Shown here: positions 47,086-58,965 of the stretch, piece after piece
How positions within the stretch are numbered: position 1 is the stretch's first letter
Layout: every line of letters begins with the position of its first letter
Origin: Isoetes taiwanensis
Lineage: Eukaryota > Streptophyta > Lycopodiopsida > Isoetales > Isoetaceae
Reading direction: 5' to 3'
DNA: 64,000 nucleotides
NCBI GenBank assembly: GCA_021234155.1
Contig: JAJEKV010000086.1
Coordinates: 870,001-934,000, forward strand
The notes under the pieces: model-generated
What the model was told of the DNA's origin: nothing
Databases searched by the model: none
The model's input: the letters and a program-made list of their open reading frames with translations, nothing else
Program-made: the position numbers and the translations under genes

Positions 47086-47379
47086 ATAAAATAGTATTTA
47101 CTCCTTAAGTTCCTGATGCAGCAGCAGTTTTAAAAATGTTTTAATGCATTTATATGTGCTAATTATGTAATTACCTCAAGTAGTGGCCAAAACCCCCCCA
47201 ACTCATACATATACGTGTAGAAATGGGTCAAAAAACCCCCCCTACGAGTCATTCAAGCACATTGTGTGGCATCTAAAGTGAATCCCCCTTGGATTTTGTT
47301 CCACATCAAGAATCAATTGCACAACAATATGTGGCTGCACAACAAGCTAAGGAAAGAATCAAGATCCCTTCTTTGGATT

Positions 47380-48025
47380 TCAAACATGAAATCTAGTCAG
47401 ATCTAAACTCCAACTGGGTTTCAGAGTGGCCTACAAATCTTAGAATATTTGATCTCAATGAAGTCCGAGTTACAATGTACCAAGATGGTGATGTTTCTAA
47501 CCTCAACACTTTCCAAACACCGAAACACAAATGAAGGTGGTGTACCCTTGACCTAGAGCAAAAGCTATTATTGAGTGGTGCCTTGAGCACATATTCCGGT
47601 GGCCATCCGGTCGCCGATGGCTTAAGAGAGATATTATAAATGCGTGCATGCTAGGGTTGTCAATACCCAAGTTTAAGTCTATATATAGCAATGAAAGGTG
47701 TGGTCACGTGAAGAACCTCGATCCGGCCATCATAAAAGGCAACCTATTATGGTGAAGAAGCTCGAAAGAGTTTATGAAGTGTACCAGGAATACGGAAGGC
47801 ACACCACTATTATCATAAATGACAATGCTTATAGGTTATCACAATTCAGAGAATGTTCATTTTCCATTTTGTGGCAGATCTATTAAAGACATATCTGGAG
47901 CATCGGGAGATTGATGAAGAGAGCAATGGAATCATAATATAGCTAAAATTTATAATGTGTAGCCCAAAGGTTTGAGGGCCTTTCTCGACTAGCTAATCAA
48001 GAAAGCCAGCTTGCTCGAACTATGA
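47380..48025 (+). pseudogene. FCP1/NIF-like (HAD) phosphatase fragment
   Basis: The + strand text, with frameshifts and stops, resembles the small CTD-phosphatase HAD domain. IIEWCLEHIF precedes LKRDIINACMLGLSIPKFKS. Then come CGHVKNLDPAIIKGNLLW, KKLERVYEVYQEYGRHTTII and INDNAYRLSQFRECSF (the 'IDDspyk' block, here with N in place of the first D), and finally EIDEESNGIII and GLRAFLD. The N-terminal catalytic DxDxT is not clear; IFDLNEVRV near 47440 may be its remnant. It is likely a captured or pseudogenised host gene between two retroelements. Confidence 0.45.
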
Positions 48026-48153
48026 AAAATGTGTGTTACTGTATTTGAACAAAATATATGGTATTTGAATAAAATACTAGGGGTGTGGTTCATGATCGAA
48101 GTACTTTAAGTGCAATCAATGATGCTTTAAAAGCTTACGGTAATCATAACAAT

Positions 48154-48165
48154 TGGTATCAGAGC
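48154..48165 (+). promoter_or_regulatory. Primer binding site, initiator-Met tRNA, element D
   Basis: TGGTATCAGAGC is the standard plant LTR-element primer site for tRNA-iMet. It stands two to three bases after ...CATAACA, the presumed LTR end (48151). The start of this 5' LTR could not be placed; TGTGTTACTG near 48031 is one possible start, which would make a very short or truncated LTR. Confidence 0.85.
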
Positions 48166-48246
48166 GAAGTTTAATCTTGAGCAATAAATTCCTGTGTTAT
48201 AGCTGCTAATCGCTTCAATGTATCTTAAAGTGCCTATCTGCAAGCT

Positions 48247-49177
48247 ATGCACAACGCTGGTTCTATAGCAGCTCAAATTGCTCTTCCTCTACCAACCAGT
48301 CATGCCGACTATCAGAGGCAGCTAGAGCATCTAACGATTGCCTATAATTTCTTCCCAGATCCTGCACATATAAATCTGGCCATGAATGATTCCTTGCCGC
48401 CTCCACTGCCAAGTAACCCTTCACCTGAAATTCCTCCTCCACCTCCGGTTCAAGATTTTGATGTCTCCGCCGATGTTGAAAATAACCCCAAGAAAGATAG
48501 ATTGTGTAAGTGGCTCGAGAAAGTGGATATGCCTTACTGCAGAGGGGGTTCCAAAGTGAAACTGATACAGGTTTATCAGTTTTTCAGGATTTGGGAGAAA
48601 TTCTTTGAGCGTGTCAAGGCGACTGAACAAGAAACGTTACAAGCCATAGATACTTACCTTGATGATCAAGCGCAAGTTTGGTGGCAGGGAAGGAGACAAA
48701 TGGAACCTCAGATTAATCTATGGTCTGAGTTCAAACATATTTTCGAAGCAAATCATTTGCCTGCCAACTATTAGAATTCTACAGAAAGAATGGGATAAAG
48801 TCAAACAGGAAAACGGGGAATCTATAGCTGATTATAACATGAAGTTTAATCATTTAGGATCCCAGATTCACAATCCTAAACTTTTCGAAAGTATGTCAAT
48901 GGGTTGTAGAGGAAATCTTTATAGAGTGGATCTTTTTAGAACCAAAGTGGATATGGCGATGCGATCCAAAAGCAAGGAGCAACCGAAAAGGAAACTTAAT
49001 CCTAAAGCTGAAAGATTGGTGATATGGGAAGGAGTGCCTTCGAGAGAACAAAAGAGGATGAAGAGAGAAAAGTTTGAAAACTGTAAGAGATGGATAGAAG
49101 AGGAACACGAAAGGAAACCTCGAAGGGGAACACAATTTGATGGCAGGGACAAGAGTAATGGGAATGAACTCCAATAG
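48247..49177 (+). pseudogene. Element D gag
   Basis: Starts MHNAGSIAAQIALPLPTSHA; a Pro-rich linker (about residues 50-75) follows, then the capsid region (KWLEKVDMPYCRGGSKVKLI, KFFERVKATEQETLQAIDTY, AQVWWQGRRQMEP). The frame ends at 48772. In another frame it continues ILQKEWDKVKQENGESIADY and then a Lys/Arg/Glu-rich tail to 49177. The CCHC knuckle is decayed (GYICDG-type text near 49230). Same family as the gag relic at 8965-9655. Confidence 0.75.
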
Positions 49178-49199
49178 CAAGAGAAATAAACCCCAACAG

Positions 49200-52100
49200 C
49201 AAGAGACTCCTAAGGGATTGGAGAACAGGTTGTTACATATGTGATGGTCTACACTATCGGACTAATCGGTCCAAAGAACATAGTTGTTCCCAAAAGCATA
49301 TAAGAAAGATCTGATTTAAAGAATGCGCTCCTAAGGAACGCCCTACCGCCCAAGCTCATAATCTGGAGGACAAGCCTGAGACATCTCAAGCAGGAGAAGA
49401 AAGGGGACGTTTGAAAGCAGTGGCTTCAAAACAAGAAAAGGGCGTATTGCAAATCGCATATATAAAGACATTAAGTGCAACATCGGTTCCATCCTCAGGG
49501 TTGTCAAGCTCAAAGGCAAAATCACAGATAAAGAGATCGTTGTCCTATTAGATGATGGAGCAACTCATGATTTTATCTCTATGGATATAGTGAATGACCC
49601 GAAGTTGCCAATTTATGATTTGCAAGCTCAACTTTATGTGGTACAAGGGCTCAAAGGGTCAGAAGGCCGCTGTGACAAATTTGTTATTGCGCCATTGTAA
49701 ATAGAAGCTTACGTTGAGCGCAGGGCATTCTTAGTAGCTGATTTGGGAACTGTAAATGTAATTCTCAGAATAAGATGGCGAATTCAATATGATGTCCACC
49801 CCAACTATCGTCAAAAGACTATTAAAATGTTTGTTGATGGGCAGCCAATAGTTCTGAAAGCTGACTATATAAATGAATGTGAACCTTTGCTTTCATATTC
49901 TGAAGCAAAGACATTAATGCAAAATGACACAGTCATATTTTATCTATTTGAGAGACTCTGCTCCTCCATCTCAAATTCCTCTTGAACTGTATGGCTTCTT
50001 TAGACAATTCGATGATTTGTTTACAGATGAGGAGACTTTGGATCTTCCTCCACCTTGTCTTGAAGACCATGCTATTCATTTACCATGCAAAGCCTCCAAA
50101 TAGAGTGTCTTACAGAGTAAGTTATTTTGAGAAGCTAGAGCTAAGGGAGATGTTGGAACGACAATTAATTCAGCCAAGCAGTTCTCCTTTTGGAGCCCCT
50201 GTTATTCTGATCAAAGAGAAGGATAAGGGATATAGGATGTGCATAGATTATAGGGCTCTTAACAAATTGACAATCAAAGATAAATTCCCAGTTCCTAGAG
50301 CAGATAATTTGTTTGATGAACTATTTAGGTGCCCGTGATATTTAGCAAGATAGATCTTAAATCAGGCTATCATCAAATCAGGGGAGAGTTTTGGCATATG
50401 TGTTGGGAAAATGCGCCATTGCATTCTTTGATGATATTTTTGTCTATAGTAGATCTATGAAGGAGCGTAAGAAACACCTTAAGCAAGTTTTTGATATTCT
50501 CAGACAAAATCAGTTATTTATTAATGAATCGAAAAGTTATTTCTTTATGTAAGAAGTTGGATATCTTGGGCATACTGTATCCAAAGATGGAATTAGAATG
50601 GATCTAGATAAGGTGAAGGCTATTCTTAACTGGCCCCGACCTAATAATGTCGAAGAATTGCGGTCCTTTGTACAATTATGCAGCCTATCTTTGCCGATTC
50701 GCGGAAGGACTTTGCGAAGATAACCTTTCGTTGAATAAGTTTTTGAAAAAGGATATACCATTTCAATGGAATGATGATGCAGAGAAAGCTTTTCAGGATC
50801 TTAAGCATAGGATGGCAACTGAACCTATACTAACTCTATCCATTGGAACAGACCATTTATAGTGTGCTTAGATGCGAGTGGTAGTGCTATTAGAGCAGTG
50901 CTTATGCAAGATGGTCATCCATTAGCTTACACTAGTCGTATGCTAAAGCCCCGGGGGTATCACCAATGTAAGTCGTATGTACCATATGCGTGGATGATAA
51001 GGGTTTTTTTTTTGTTGTCCAACGTATCGTATATGTATGAGTAAAATAAGGTTATTTGATTTTGAATCCATATCCTGACGACTAGGGGTCGTTGTTGGCG
51101 AGATAGAACTTCTCGTATGGTACAAGATGGGGTTAATCTTCTAATTTCTAGCTAGGAAGGAGTGGGTCTTGGAACATGATAGATTCATAGTTTACCTATA
51201 AACAGTTTTTGAGTTATATGTTAACTTAGGATCATGAAAACCTTTTCAATACATACTCATGCTTAATCTATTATCCACAATTCGTTTGCAATATTTATAC
51301 GATACGGGGTATGCCATATGTTAAGATGCATTTTGTATTTATACGAGAAGGATCATTGGTACTACAAAAAAATATCATATAAATACGATATGGGGTAGAC
51401 AAAAGTTGGAAACAATAGAACGTATCATATGGGGGTTTTCTTAGAGAATTTTCGTATACGAAGGGGTTTTTTTGGACCCTAGTAATGCACATGGCGTATC
51501 CACATATAGAGAGCTAACACCCCTGGGGCTAAAGCCTTCTGGACAGGGATACAATACTATGAGAAAGAGTTGATTACTTTAGTACATACCCGAAAGAAAT
51601 GGAGACATTACTTGATGGAGTCTAAACTCATTGCCTGATTTGATCATCAGAGTTTGAGGCATATTCAAACTCAAGATATAATAAATGCATGTCAGTTGAA
51701 ACTCATTGATACTATAAAAGACTTTGAGGGCATGCACAGGGAAAGAAAACGAGGTTGCTGATGCTTTAAGCAGGGTCTTTACACATGCAATGTCTATTGC
51801 TAGGATCATTGATTTGGACCCAATGAAATTGGATTATAGGAATTGTCCTTCTTTCATAGTATCATTCCATCAATTAAAAAAAGAAGGCCGAGATCCTCTT
51901 GGAGAATACAGGTTGCACAATGGTTCCCTTTTGTACTGAAATCGCTTATGTGCTACACATGCATACCGGCAGAAAATGTCGCAAGAATGTCATAAACCCC
52001 CTTATTCTAGGCATCGAGGAGTTCAAGCTATACTTGCTACTATCAAAAGGCGATTGTATTAGCCTAAACTAGAAAGGGATGTTAGAACATATGTAGAAGC

Positions 52101-52396
52101 TTTAGAAGCTTGTGTTTTTTGTTAAGAAAGTTAAAGCTTCAACTAATAAGCCGGTTGGATTGTTACAACCCTTACCAATTCCAGAAGCACCTTGGAAGCA
52201 CATTACTATGGATTTCATCCAAGGATTCCCAAATTCTTCTCATAAGAACAATCAAATATGGACACAACAGACAAACTGTCTAAACAAGCTCATTTCATTC
52301 CTTGTAAGTCCACCATGACAGCTCCTCAAGCGAGCAAACTCTTTTTGAAGGAGGTTTTTAGGATACATGGATTGCCTGATGGAATTATCACAGATT
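49200..52396 (+). pseudogene. Element D pol: protease, RT, RNase H, integrase (truncated)
   Basis: Blocks in order: protease VLLDDGATHDFISMDIVN (near 49540); [42 protein letters not shown] (50120-50310), a deletion where the YxDD region should begin, then IAFFDDIFVYSRSMKERKKH and VGYLGHTVSKDGIRMDLDKV (50420-50620); RNase H (AVLMQDGHPLAYTSRMLKP near 50895; YYEKELITLVHTRKKWRHYL near 51560; ENEVADALSRVF near 51740); integrase ([36 protein letters not shown] near 52190). It ends at GIITD near 52396. Multiple stops. A 577-bp TIR element sits in RNase H. No 3' LTR is present. Confidence 0.8.
50951..51527. mobile_element. 577-bp TIR element with 9-bp target duplication (MULE-like MITE)
   Basis: GCTAAAGCC occurs at 50942-50950 and again at 51528-51536, directly flanking the insert. 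Removing one copy and the insert restores RNase H coding. The ends are inverted: CCGGGGGTATCACC at the left against the reverse complement of the right end, CCCAGGGGTGTTAGC (about 11 of 15 positions agree). A 9-bp target copy fits Mutator-like elements. The inside is non-coding, with CGTATATG-type repeats and a T run. Confidence 0.65.
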
Positions 52397-52432
52397 TTCC
52401 ACTTGTATAACAACTAGCTAGTCGAGAAAGGC

Positions 52433-53112
52433 AAAATCTGATGCATCAGCTTCGAGAATATAGGGAGGTGCAGGATCCGGGTGTGCAAGAACAAGTGCTG
52501 CTGTAAAAGCATGCTTCAAAGTGATGAATGTTGATTCTGCTTCAATTGTTCACTCAAAGGGAACATCCTTCCTGGTGAGACATGTCATTCTTGTCCTTCT
52601 TGTCAAAACATTCCGGTTCAAACTGTCATGAACCTATGCAAAAACAAGGAAAATACGTGGAAAATATGCAAGAAATACGGAAGAAATACACCAAGATCGG
52701 CAAAGAATTTGATATATGAACACGAATCGAGAGTACAATGGCCCGAAGGCAAGCAGGAATATGAGGCAGATGCCTAGAAGGTTCAAGACTGGCGTTGAAC
52801 TGGAATGGTTCGACAAGAAGGAGATGCCTCCTTATATATCTAGACCGACGGTCAAGATCACGCCACTCCAATAGATGAGATCACGCCAAATGTCGTGCAT
52901 GCATACAAGTTCTAGAATGTTCTAGAACTCCTGGGAACAACTCTGAATATGAGAAGACGTGATGGAATGTCTTCAATAAGTATTTGTAGTGCATTTGACA
53001 AAGGTGCTCGACTCCCAATTAGAAGGTTGCGAGGTCAAACCCTGCTCAGTGCAACTATTTTTTTGCATTCGTGTGACGACCATATATGAGTATAATGCTC
53101 ATACAATACAAA
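52433..53112 (-). mobile_element. Element E second copy: pol start and 5' LTR (truncated)
   Basis: 52433-52620 repeats the RT connection/RNase H segment of element E (same LTRKDVPFEW junction inside the LTR). 52624-53112 repeats the E LTR, including the tRNA-like segment. The left end breaks inside RNase H coding at 52433, next to the truncated element D. Compared with the first copy it lacks a ~50-bp A/T-rich insert in the connection region. Confidence 0.8.
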
Positions 53113-54300
53113 GACTGACTTTTGACGTCACCTAACTCAATGGCTGCACAGATTCCACACTCACCTTCAATAAAGTCCTGTGGTTCTGGCTGGTCGTCGT
53201 CGTCGTCGTCGTCGTCCAGTTCTATTGGCGACTCCCAATCTATAAGCTCTACCAGGGCTGCTTGCATAACAAAAGGGCAATCATGCGTATGATGTCCCGG
53301 CTAGAATCATCTGAAACATAGTCTCTTCTTGATGCACTCTTCCCTCTTTCCCTTGAAAATACTATCTAGAAAATATTTCACTGACTTCCCTACTGGGCCT
53401 CTTGATGCTTCTGATCCCCATATGAGCCTTTTCTATCCATCCCATGAAACTGTTGCCCTATTGGTGTGGTGGATGCATGCTTTGGTGGGTAAGAGCATGT
53501 TGCTTTCCCCTTGTAGAATGACTATTTCTGCCCCCGGATCGACATTGCTTCCTCCAAAGTTAGTGCTTTGTCTTCGGCCTCCCCAACTGTTTTCCGGTTG
53601 ATGGCCCGAACAAATCTCTTAATGTTGTTGTTCAATCCCTCAATATAGCCATCCACAGCTTGCCTCTCTGTGATCCTTGGAACATTTAGCCTTAACTACA
53701 TAAATTCCTCTATATATTTGGCCACTGATAGGTTTCCCTGGTCCAGCCTATAGAACTGCTGAGTTTGCCTGCTTGTGTGCGATCTTGGGACATAATGCTT
53801 GCAGAAGGCCTTACTGAAGGTTTTGAATTTGCAATTATTTTTTTTAGCTTGTTTGACTTAGCATATCATTTCCACCAAATACATGTCAGACCAATCAGAT
53901 TTGCTGTTACCACTTTTCCGATGTCTTTGTCTTTCATCACGTATGAGTTTCCGAATTCTTCCATTTTATCTAACCAAGCTTTAGCTTCCATCCTTGACTT
54001 GTCTTCCACAAAAACTGCCCCAATTTTTTGGTCCTCCACACGTTACTCATGGCATTATCCACATTTTTCCAGTAGTCCCCTGCCCTATGGTTCCTGTTCC
54101 TGTCCTGCGAGGTATTTGACTCACTTTCTGAGCTGTTGCGTGAATCACTATCAGTACTATCAGTTGGGCTGGAGCTAGAAGGTGTTGGGCTTCTCCTGCT
54201 TCTTCTTTTCCTTTGTTTATTCTTCTCAGGCACATGGACTTCCTCCTGTTCCGGTTGAGCTGCTTGGTCTAGTTCCTGAGGGGGTGCATGCATTAGTGGT
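53113..54300 (-). pseudogene. Element C2 gag
   Basis: Near-copy of the C1 gag, better preserved. Text: DFIEGECGICAAIELGDVKS next to the E LTR; a run of Asp codons (GTC microsatellite, 53196-53216); capsid blocks; and the N-terminus PQELDQAAQPEQEEVHVPEK with the Arg/Ser-rich KRRSRRSPTPSSSSPTDSTD (53970-54293). It is broken by stops. Confidence 0.75.
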
Positions 54301-54384
54301 GTTGCCCACTACACCAGTTGTTCCATTTGGTTACACATCCCTATAAGACTCCGATTGATGGCTTCAGCCGACATGTCCTCGTCC

Positions 54385-55690
54385 TCATGTTCTCGGCCTG
54401 CCCTTGAGTCGAAGACTCTTGCCAATGTTGCGTAGGATGTTTCGTGACGATCCACCTTCAAGTGCTCGGGCCATTTGTGGAGATGGGAGCTGAGGTGCCA
54501 TTTCCGCCATTACTGTCAAGGGCGCGTCTTTTAGGTGACCTCGGGCGAAGTCCAGGCTACAGAGCGCCACAGATCTTTTGAAGAGAATGACATGATCCAT
54601 GTTCTCCCTTATCTTGGCGTGCTGGCCGAACCCTGTAAGTTCGATCAGGAGTGATATGACCTCCTTCACCTTGGGCTGAAGTCCTTGTGAAATACTATCA
54701 TCTGGCCCTGGCTTAGGACCGGAAGGTAGTATCGAAGGGCCTTCCCCCTCTGAGGTCTTGCTAGTTGTGTTCCCGTACCCTTCCTCCCTGTCGCGCTATC
54801 ATAGACATCCACTGCCATGAGGTCTTCGTGGTCTCTCCACATGGTGGTTGCGTTGTCGAGGTCGATGATGTTGGACCCTTCCCACATGCTCCTTGTTTCG
54901 GGACGGGCGGCTAGAGCTTGGGCCTCTCCACGACTTGTACAATATGCTTTGTATTGCCTAGATTTCTTCTTCCTGGATGACTGGCGGTTGATGATGGTAC
55001 ATCTGCCTTATGTATTCGTATGCCGCCACATCCGACATTGTCTTTCTGGCATAAGAATGCCGTTCTGCTACCTCTCTTTGGACTTCCTGGTAGGTATAGT
55101 CGATGAGGTCTTTCTGCTGTCCTTTTGCAATCAACCCCATTTCCTGGGAGTTTTCTGGCTTGGCCAACAACACTACTCAGAGAGGTATGTACTGATTCTA
55201 TGCCCTTCTTCTAAACAGTATGGTAGGTGGAGGATGTCATTGGTGAAGAGGTACTCCTCCCCTTCGATAACCACCGGGGACAAGGCAATGATGCCTATGG
55301 ATGGTTCATTGGCTCTTCTAATGTCCTCGTCGTGCCTCGCGATCCGCCTTTCCATCCTTGTTGCTAGCCTGCTCTCCTCTTCCTGATCGTCATCCTGTTC
55401 TTCATAGTCCTCTTCAATCGGAGGCGCTTCCGAAGATGTATCATGGTAGACGTATTCTGTGGCGTCGAGCTCATGGATGAGGCCCTGGTCCACCCTTGTG
55501 TTCAGAGGTGCGAGGTACCCCCACCTTGTTGATGTCCTGGAAGTGCATGAACAGTGACAAGGCTATGTCTGCTGAGACATATCTGTATCTATGGACCTTG
55601 CAGCGCATGTAATCTAATATGTTCTTCGTCCTGTTCCACATCTGGGTCTTGACTCTGGAACCCCCATCTAAGACTTGACTCAGTGGCTCT
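54385..55690 (-). pseudogene. ORF1 of element C2
   Basis: Best-preserved minus-strand copy of ORF1. From N- to C-terminus: MDQGLIHELDATEYVYHDTS and IGIIALSPVVIEGEEYLFTN (55173-55493); QKDLIDYTYQEVQREVAERH; NIIDLDNATTMWRDHEDLMA and LRYYLPVLSQGQMIVFHKDF (54666-54887); then VISLLIELTGFGQHAKIREN, HVILFKRSVALCSLDFARGH and MARALEGGSSRNILRNIGKS (54385-54669). The C-terminal block MARALxGGSxxN(I/V)xRN is shared with the plus copy and with F. No known domain. Confidence 0.75.
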
Positions 55691-55735
55691 AGGGAGACCC
55701 ACTTCCCCTTCGCTCCCCCTCTTAGAGGAAGGCTT

Positions 55736-56140
55736 ACTCCTTCCCTTCGATAACCACCGGGGACAAGGCAATGATGCCTATGGATGGTTCATTGGCTCTT
55801 CTGATGTCCTTGTTGTGCCTCGCGATCCGCCTTTCCATCCATGTTGTTAGCCTGCTCTTCTCTTCCTAATCGTCATCCTGTTCTTCATAGTCCTCTTCAA
55901 TCTGAGGTGCGAGATAAGGGCTATATGGAAGGTTCCCCCACCTTGTTGATGGCCTCGAAGTGTATGAACAGTGACAAGGCTGCGTCTGCTGAGACATATC
56001 TGTGTCTATGGACCTTGCAGCGAATGTAATCTGACATGTTCTTCGTCCTGTCCAAAATATGGGTCTTGACTCTGGAACCCCCATCTAAGACTTGACTCAG
56101 TGGCTCTAGGGAGACCCACTTCCCCCTCGCTCACCCTCTT
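55736..56140 (-). repeat. Tandem partial duplication of the ORF1 5' end
   Basis: This stretch repeats 55250-55735 in order ('cgataaccaccggggacaag', 'gcctttccatcc', 'gttcttcatagtcc', 'tgctgagacatatctgt', 'gacttgactcagtggctc') but lacks the ~90-bp segment carrying the HELDATEYVY codons. It lies between ORF1 and the LTR. Confidence 0.8.
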
Positions 56141-57425
56141 TGTGACGTCCCCTACTCGTATACGGTGCACTCACCGTATACAAACAGGAGTTCATCCCCC
56201 ATACCAGCTCCATGCCGATACAGGGCCCTCCACATGACACTGCAACCGTGACGGGTTCCAGTGGGAAGAGTGAAGGGGTCATTTTACCCCGTCTCCCTCA
56301 GGGTCTACCTAGCTGCGGAAGCGTAACATACACGTCAGTATATAACATAAGCACATATCCACCTCGAAGGGTGGTCCATCACATCTGCATAAACAAGGTG
56401 AGCACAATACATATGGGGATGACTGACGGCTTGGGTCTCCAGAGTTCATTGCAGAGTTCTACCCAAGGCTCAGACTCAAGGGATGGACGGCGGCTTGGGT
56501 CTCCGAGTTCATTGCGCATGTAATTCATGGCAATGGATTTGGCTGGCATATGAATATGGCATAGGGTTGTCCACTCCATCCGCCCCTCCTGTGCACACTT
56601 TGCAGAGTAGGCTGAAAGGTGTCGGGACCTGACTGTAGCCCGCCGGATGCATAGCCAAAGGGGCTATTCCTGGGTCTCATCCTCCTTGTTCCGATGGGGC
56701 AGGAAGGGATCGCTCCCTCCGAGAGATACGCATGCCGACTCAAGGTGACTAGAGGGCCCCGCCTGTACCGACCGACCCATCGGAAAGTGTACACCACTTC
56801 ACGGGTGTCGAGTCCATGCCCTACCCACACTCAGTGGTAAGCCATTAGACCTAATCACTATGATCCCTGGTAGGCCTTACACACCAGAGGGATCGTTCAA
56901 GAGTTGGAACATGAACCTCCTTCTTAGCCAGTCTGGCCCCTTCACCCACAACCAGGTGTGGTTCTTGTGCACAGGCCGAAACTATAGTGTGCTAGAGAGG
57001 CTAATCTAGGAGCATCTACTACCAAGCTTTAGGTCTCTACCCCCCCTTCCCAATACAAGGAGTTCATAGAGATACATAATCCATATACATCACAGAAGAA
57101 CTATATCTAATCTATATCATAGAGTTAGGTTCTTTAGTTAGAGGCTGGTATCTAGAGATCTAGAGGGCTGCTATGGGCAATTTAATAGGCTAAACCTACT
57201 GATTCTATGACTGAAATAGGGTTTAGACTATTTAATTGACCAAATACCTGATCCAGTGGCTCCTCCTGACCTGAGTTCGACCATCCATCCTGAAAACTTT
57301 CGAATCAAGGGGAACTAATGGTGCAATTCTCTACAGAAGTTCGGGAGGCGATTTTGGCTGTTGAGGCAGCCAAAACAGAGTTCTAAAACCCTAGAAATGA
57401 AAAATGGGCAAGTTAGGGTTTCCCC
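56141..57425 (-). mobile_element. Element C2 5' LTR, truncated at its outer end
   Basis: On the minus strand it ends GGGGACGTCACA at 56141. Next to the end is a perfect 10-bp hairpin, GTATACGGTG (56158-56167) against CACCGTATAC (56172-56181). LTR blocks appear in reverse order on the + strand: 'cctgtgcacactttgcagagtagg' near 56588, 'actcctgggtctc'-like text, and 'ggtctctaccccccttcccaa' near 57030. The outer (start) end is lost at 57425, where oppositely oriented pol sequence begins. The leader is missing. Confidence 0.75.
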
Positions 57426-57775
57426 TACAAGCTAGACTTGCCAGCACACCTAAAGATTCATAAGGTCTTCCACGTGAGTTTGTTGAAGAAGCACACTCCA
57501 AATCTAGACGAAGTCTTGGACACTCCAATGTTGTTGGAAATGACGGAGGAGCAGCTGGAAATAGTTCCAGAATTGATTCTTGATAAAGCTTTCAAGAAAA
57601 CAAGGAGGTCGGAGTTCCTCCAATACTTGGTCAAGTGGAAACACTTACCAGTGGAAGATGCGACATGGGTACTTAAGAAAGATCTAGTAAAGCAGTACCC
57701 ACAATTTATGGAGCAATGGGACGGCAAGGTCATCTCCGAAGAAATCGGCTCAGGCATGTCGATTTGTGTAGATTA
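57426..57775 (+). pseudogene. Family C pol C-terminus with chromodomain
   Basis: The frame opens at 57426 with YKLDLPAHLKIHKVFHVSLL, the end of integrase. The linker KKHTPNLDEVL and EEQLEIVPELILDKAFKKTR leads to a chromodomain RRSEFLQYLVKWKHLPVEDA with TWVLKKDLVKQYPQF. It stops at 57773. All three aromatic/hydrophobic cage-type positions of the chromodomain core are in place (Y, W, W). It is uninterrupted, but everything upstream is missing. Confidence 0.85.
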
Positions 57776-58657
57776 ATTCTATGTATAGTTAAGATTAATC
57801 TACGCATGCAACCTATGCTAGGTATGGGTCGCATGCGTTGTGACCGATGATGAGACCACTACGGTGATCTCTAGGGCGTGGTGTAATGTCAATGTAGGCA
57901 TGACCGCGTTTCCGCTTGGGCGAGTGGAAGGTAGATTAGAAAGTCTACTGTCCCACGGAAGTAGGCGACCTCGAGAGAAAGGAGGTCATGAAGGAATGCA
58001 CTGATAGGAAAAGCACCTCTAGCCCCATATATGCTTTGATAGGAGGAATCGGGCCTTCACGCCCCATATCTGGGAAGGACCTATCCTCCCATTTGGGCAA
58101 CTAGGGTGTAGGCATGAGCGCACATAGGCATATAGTATTTGTCTCCACGGCCATAATGGAAGATTCACCCTCTTCCCTAGGGAGATTAGCCATGCATCCA
58201 TGTAGATAGGTGGGGTGGTCACCATATAACCAAAATTTTATTAATAATTAAAATGGTACTAACGTAGTGTCGGCCTGCAGGCCAATAGAGCGCTCCGGAG
58301 GGCAAGGAGGTCGAGCTACGAAGAATTGCAACACAAATTTTGTTGGAATGTGTTGCAAGGAATGAAGAGTACCTCGAACAATAATGTTAGACATGAAATG
58401 TTAAAATTTTGATAAACTTAATTGTCGTGATAAGTAAAACTATCAAGTAACTTGCGTAAAGATGTTATGAATTGATAAGTTATTTCATAATATAATGGCG
58501 TGATAACGTTCTAAAAATATTACCTTAAGGTAATCTTAATAAATGTGTAAGTATTATAGTAGTATATCGTATGTATCAGGTTGATTGCAGGTTAGGATGA
58601 TCCCAAGGTGGGGAGACCCACGATGCTGCGGACAACATCATTTCAAGGTGGGGAGAA
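57776..58657 (+). other. Family C 3' untranslated region with doubled polypurine tract
   Basis: Non-coding. It ends with AAGGTGGGGAGA (58605-58616), a 28-base spacer containing ACATCATTTC, and AAGGTGGGGAGAA (58645-58657) directly before the LTR. The same pattern occurs at 240-292. Confidence 0.75.
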
Positions 58658-58965
58658 TGTGACGTTCCCGGGGCCGATATCACGGTCCCGGGGCGTATCT
58701 TTATGATTGCCGCCACTGGCGCATTAACGCCACTCCGACTGACATGTACGCCGACGTGTAGCCAAGTGGGTAGCCCCTAGGGGGCAACTTGCTAAGAATG
58801 TGCATTAGTATTAATGTGCACATTTACCAATGTACACATTAATGTGGGCACACAATTCCATGTGGGCACATTTTGCCACCTAGCCATTAAAGGCAAGTGG
58901 GCCCATTCCCAATTATCCCACATGCCTAAAGGGGATAATTGGAAACCCTAGCCAACCCTTGTCTA
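58658..58965 (+). mobile_element. Family C 3' LTR start, truncated
   Basis: Starts TGTGACGTTCCCGGGG after the polypurine tract; GTTCCCGGGGCCGAT is echoed by GGTCCCGGGGCGTAT. About 310 bp remain before minus-strand pol of element F begins (near 58966-58975). Confidence 0.7.

Noticed and set aside
47183-47260. C-run/T-run and CGTATATG words similar to the inside of the 50951-51527 element
   Set aside because: Similarity is limited to low-complexity words; no ends or target duplication seen.
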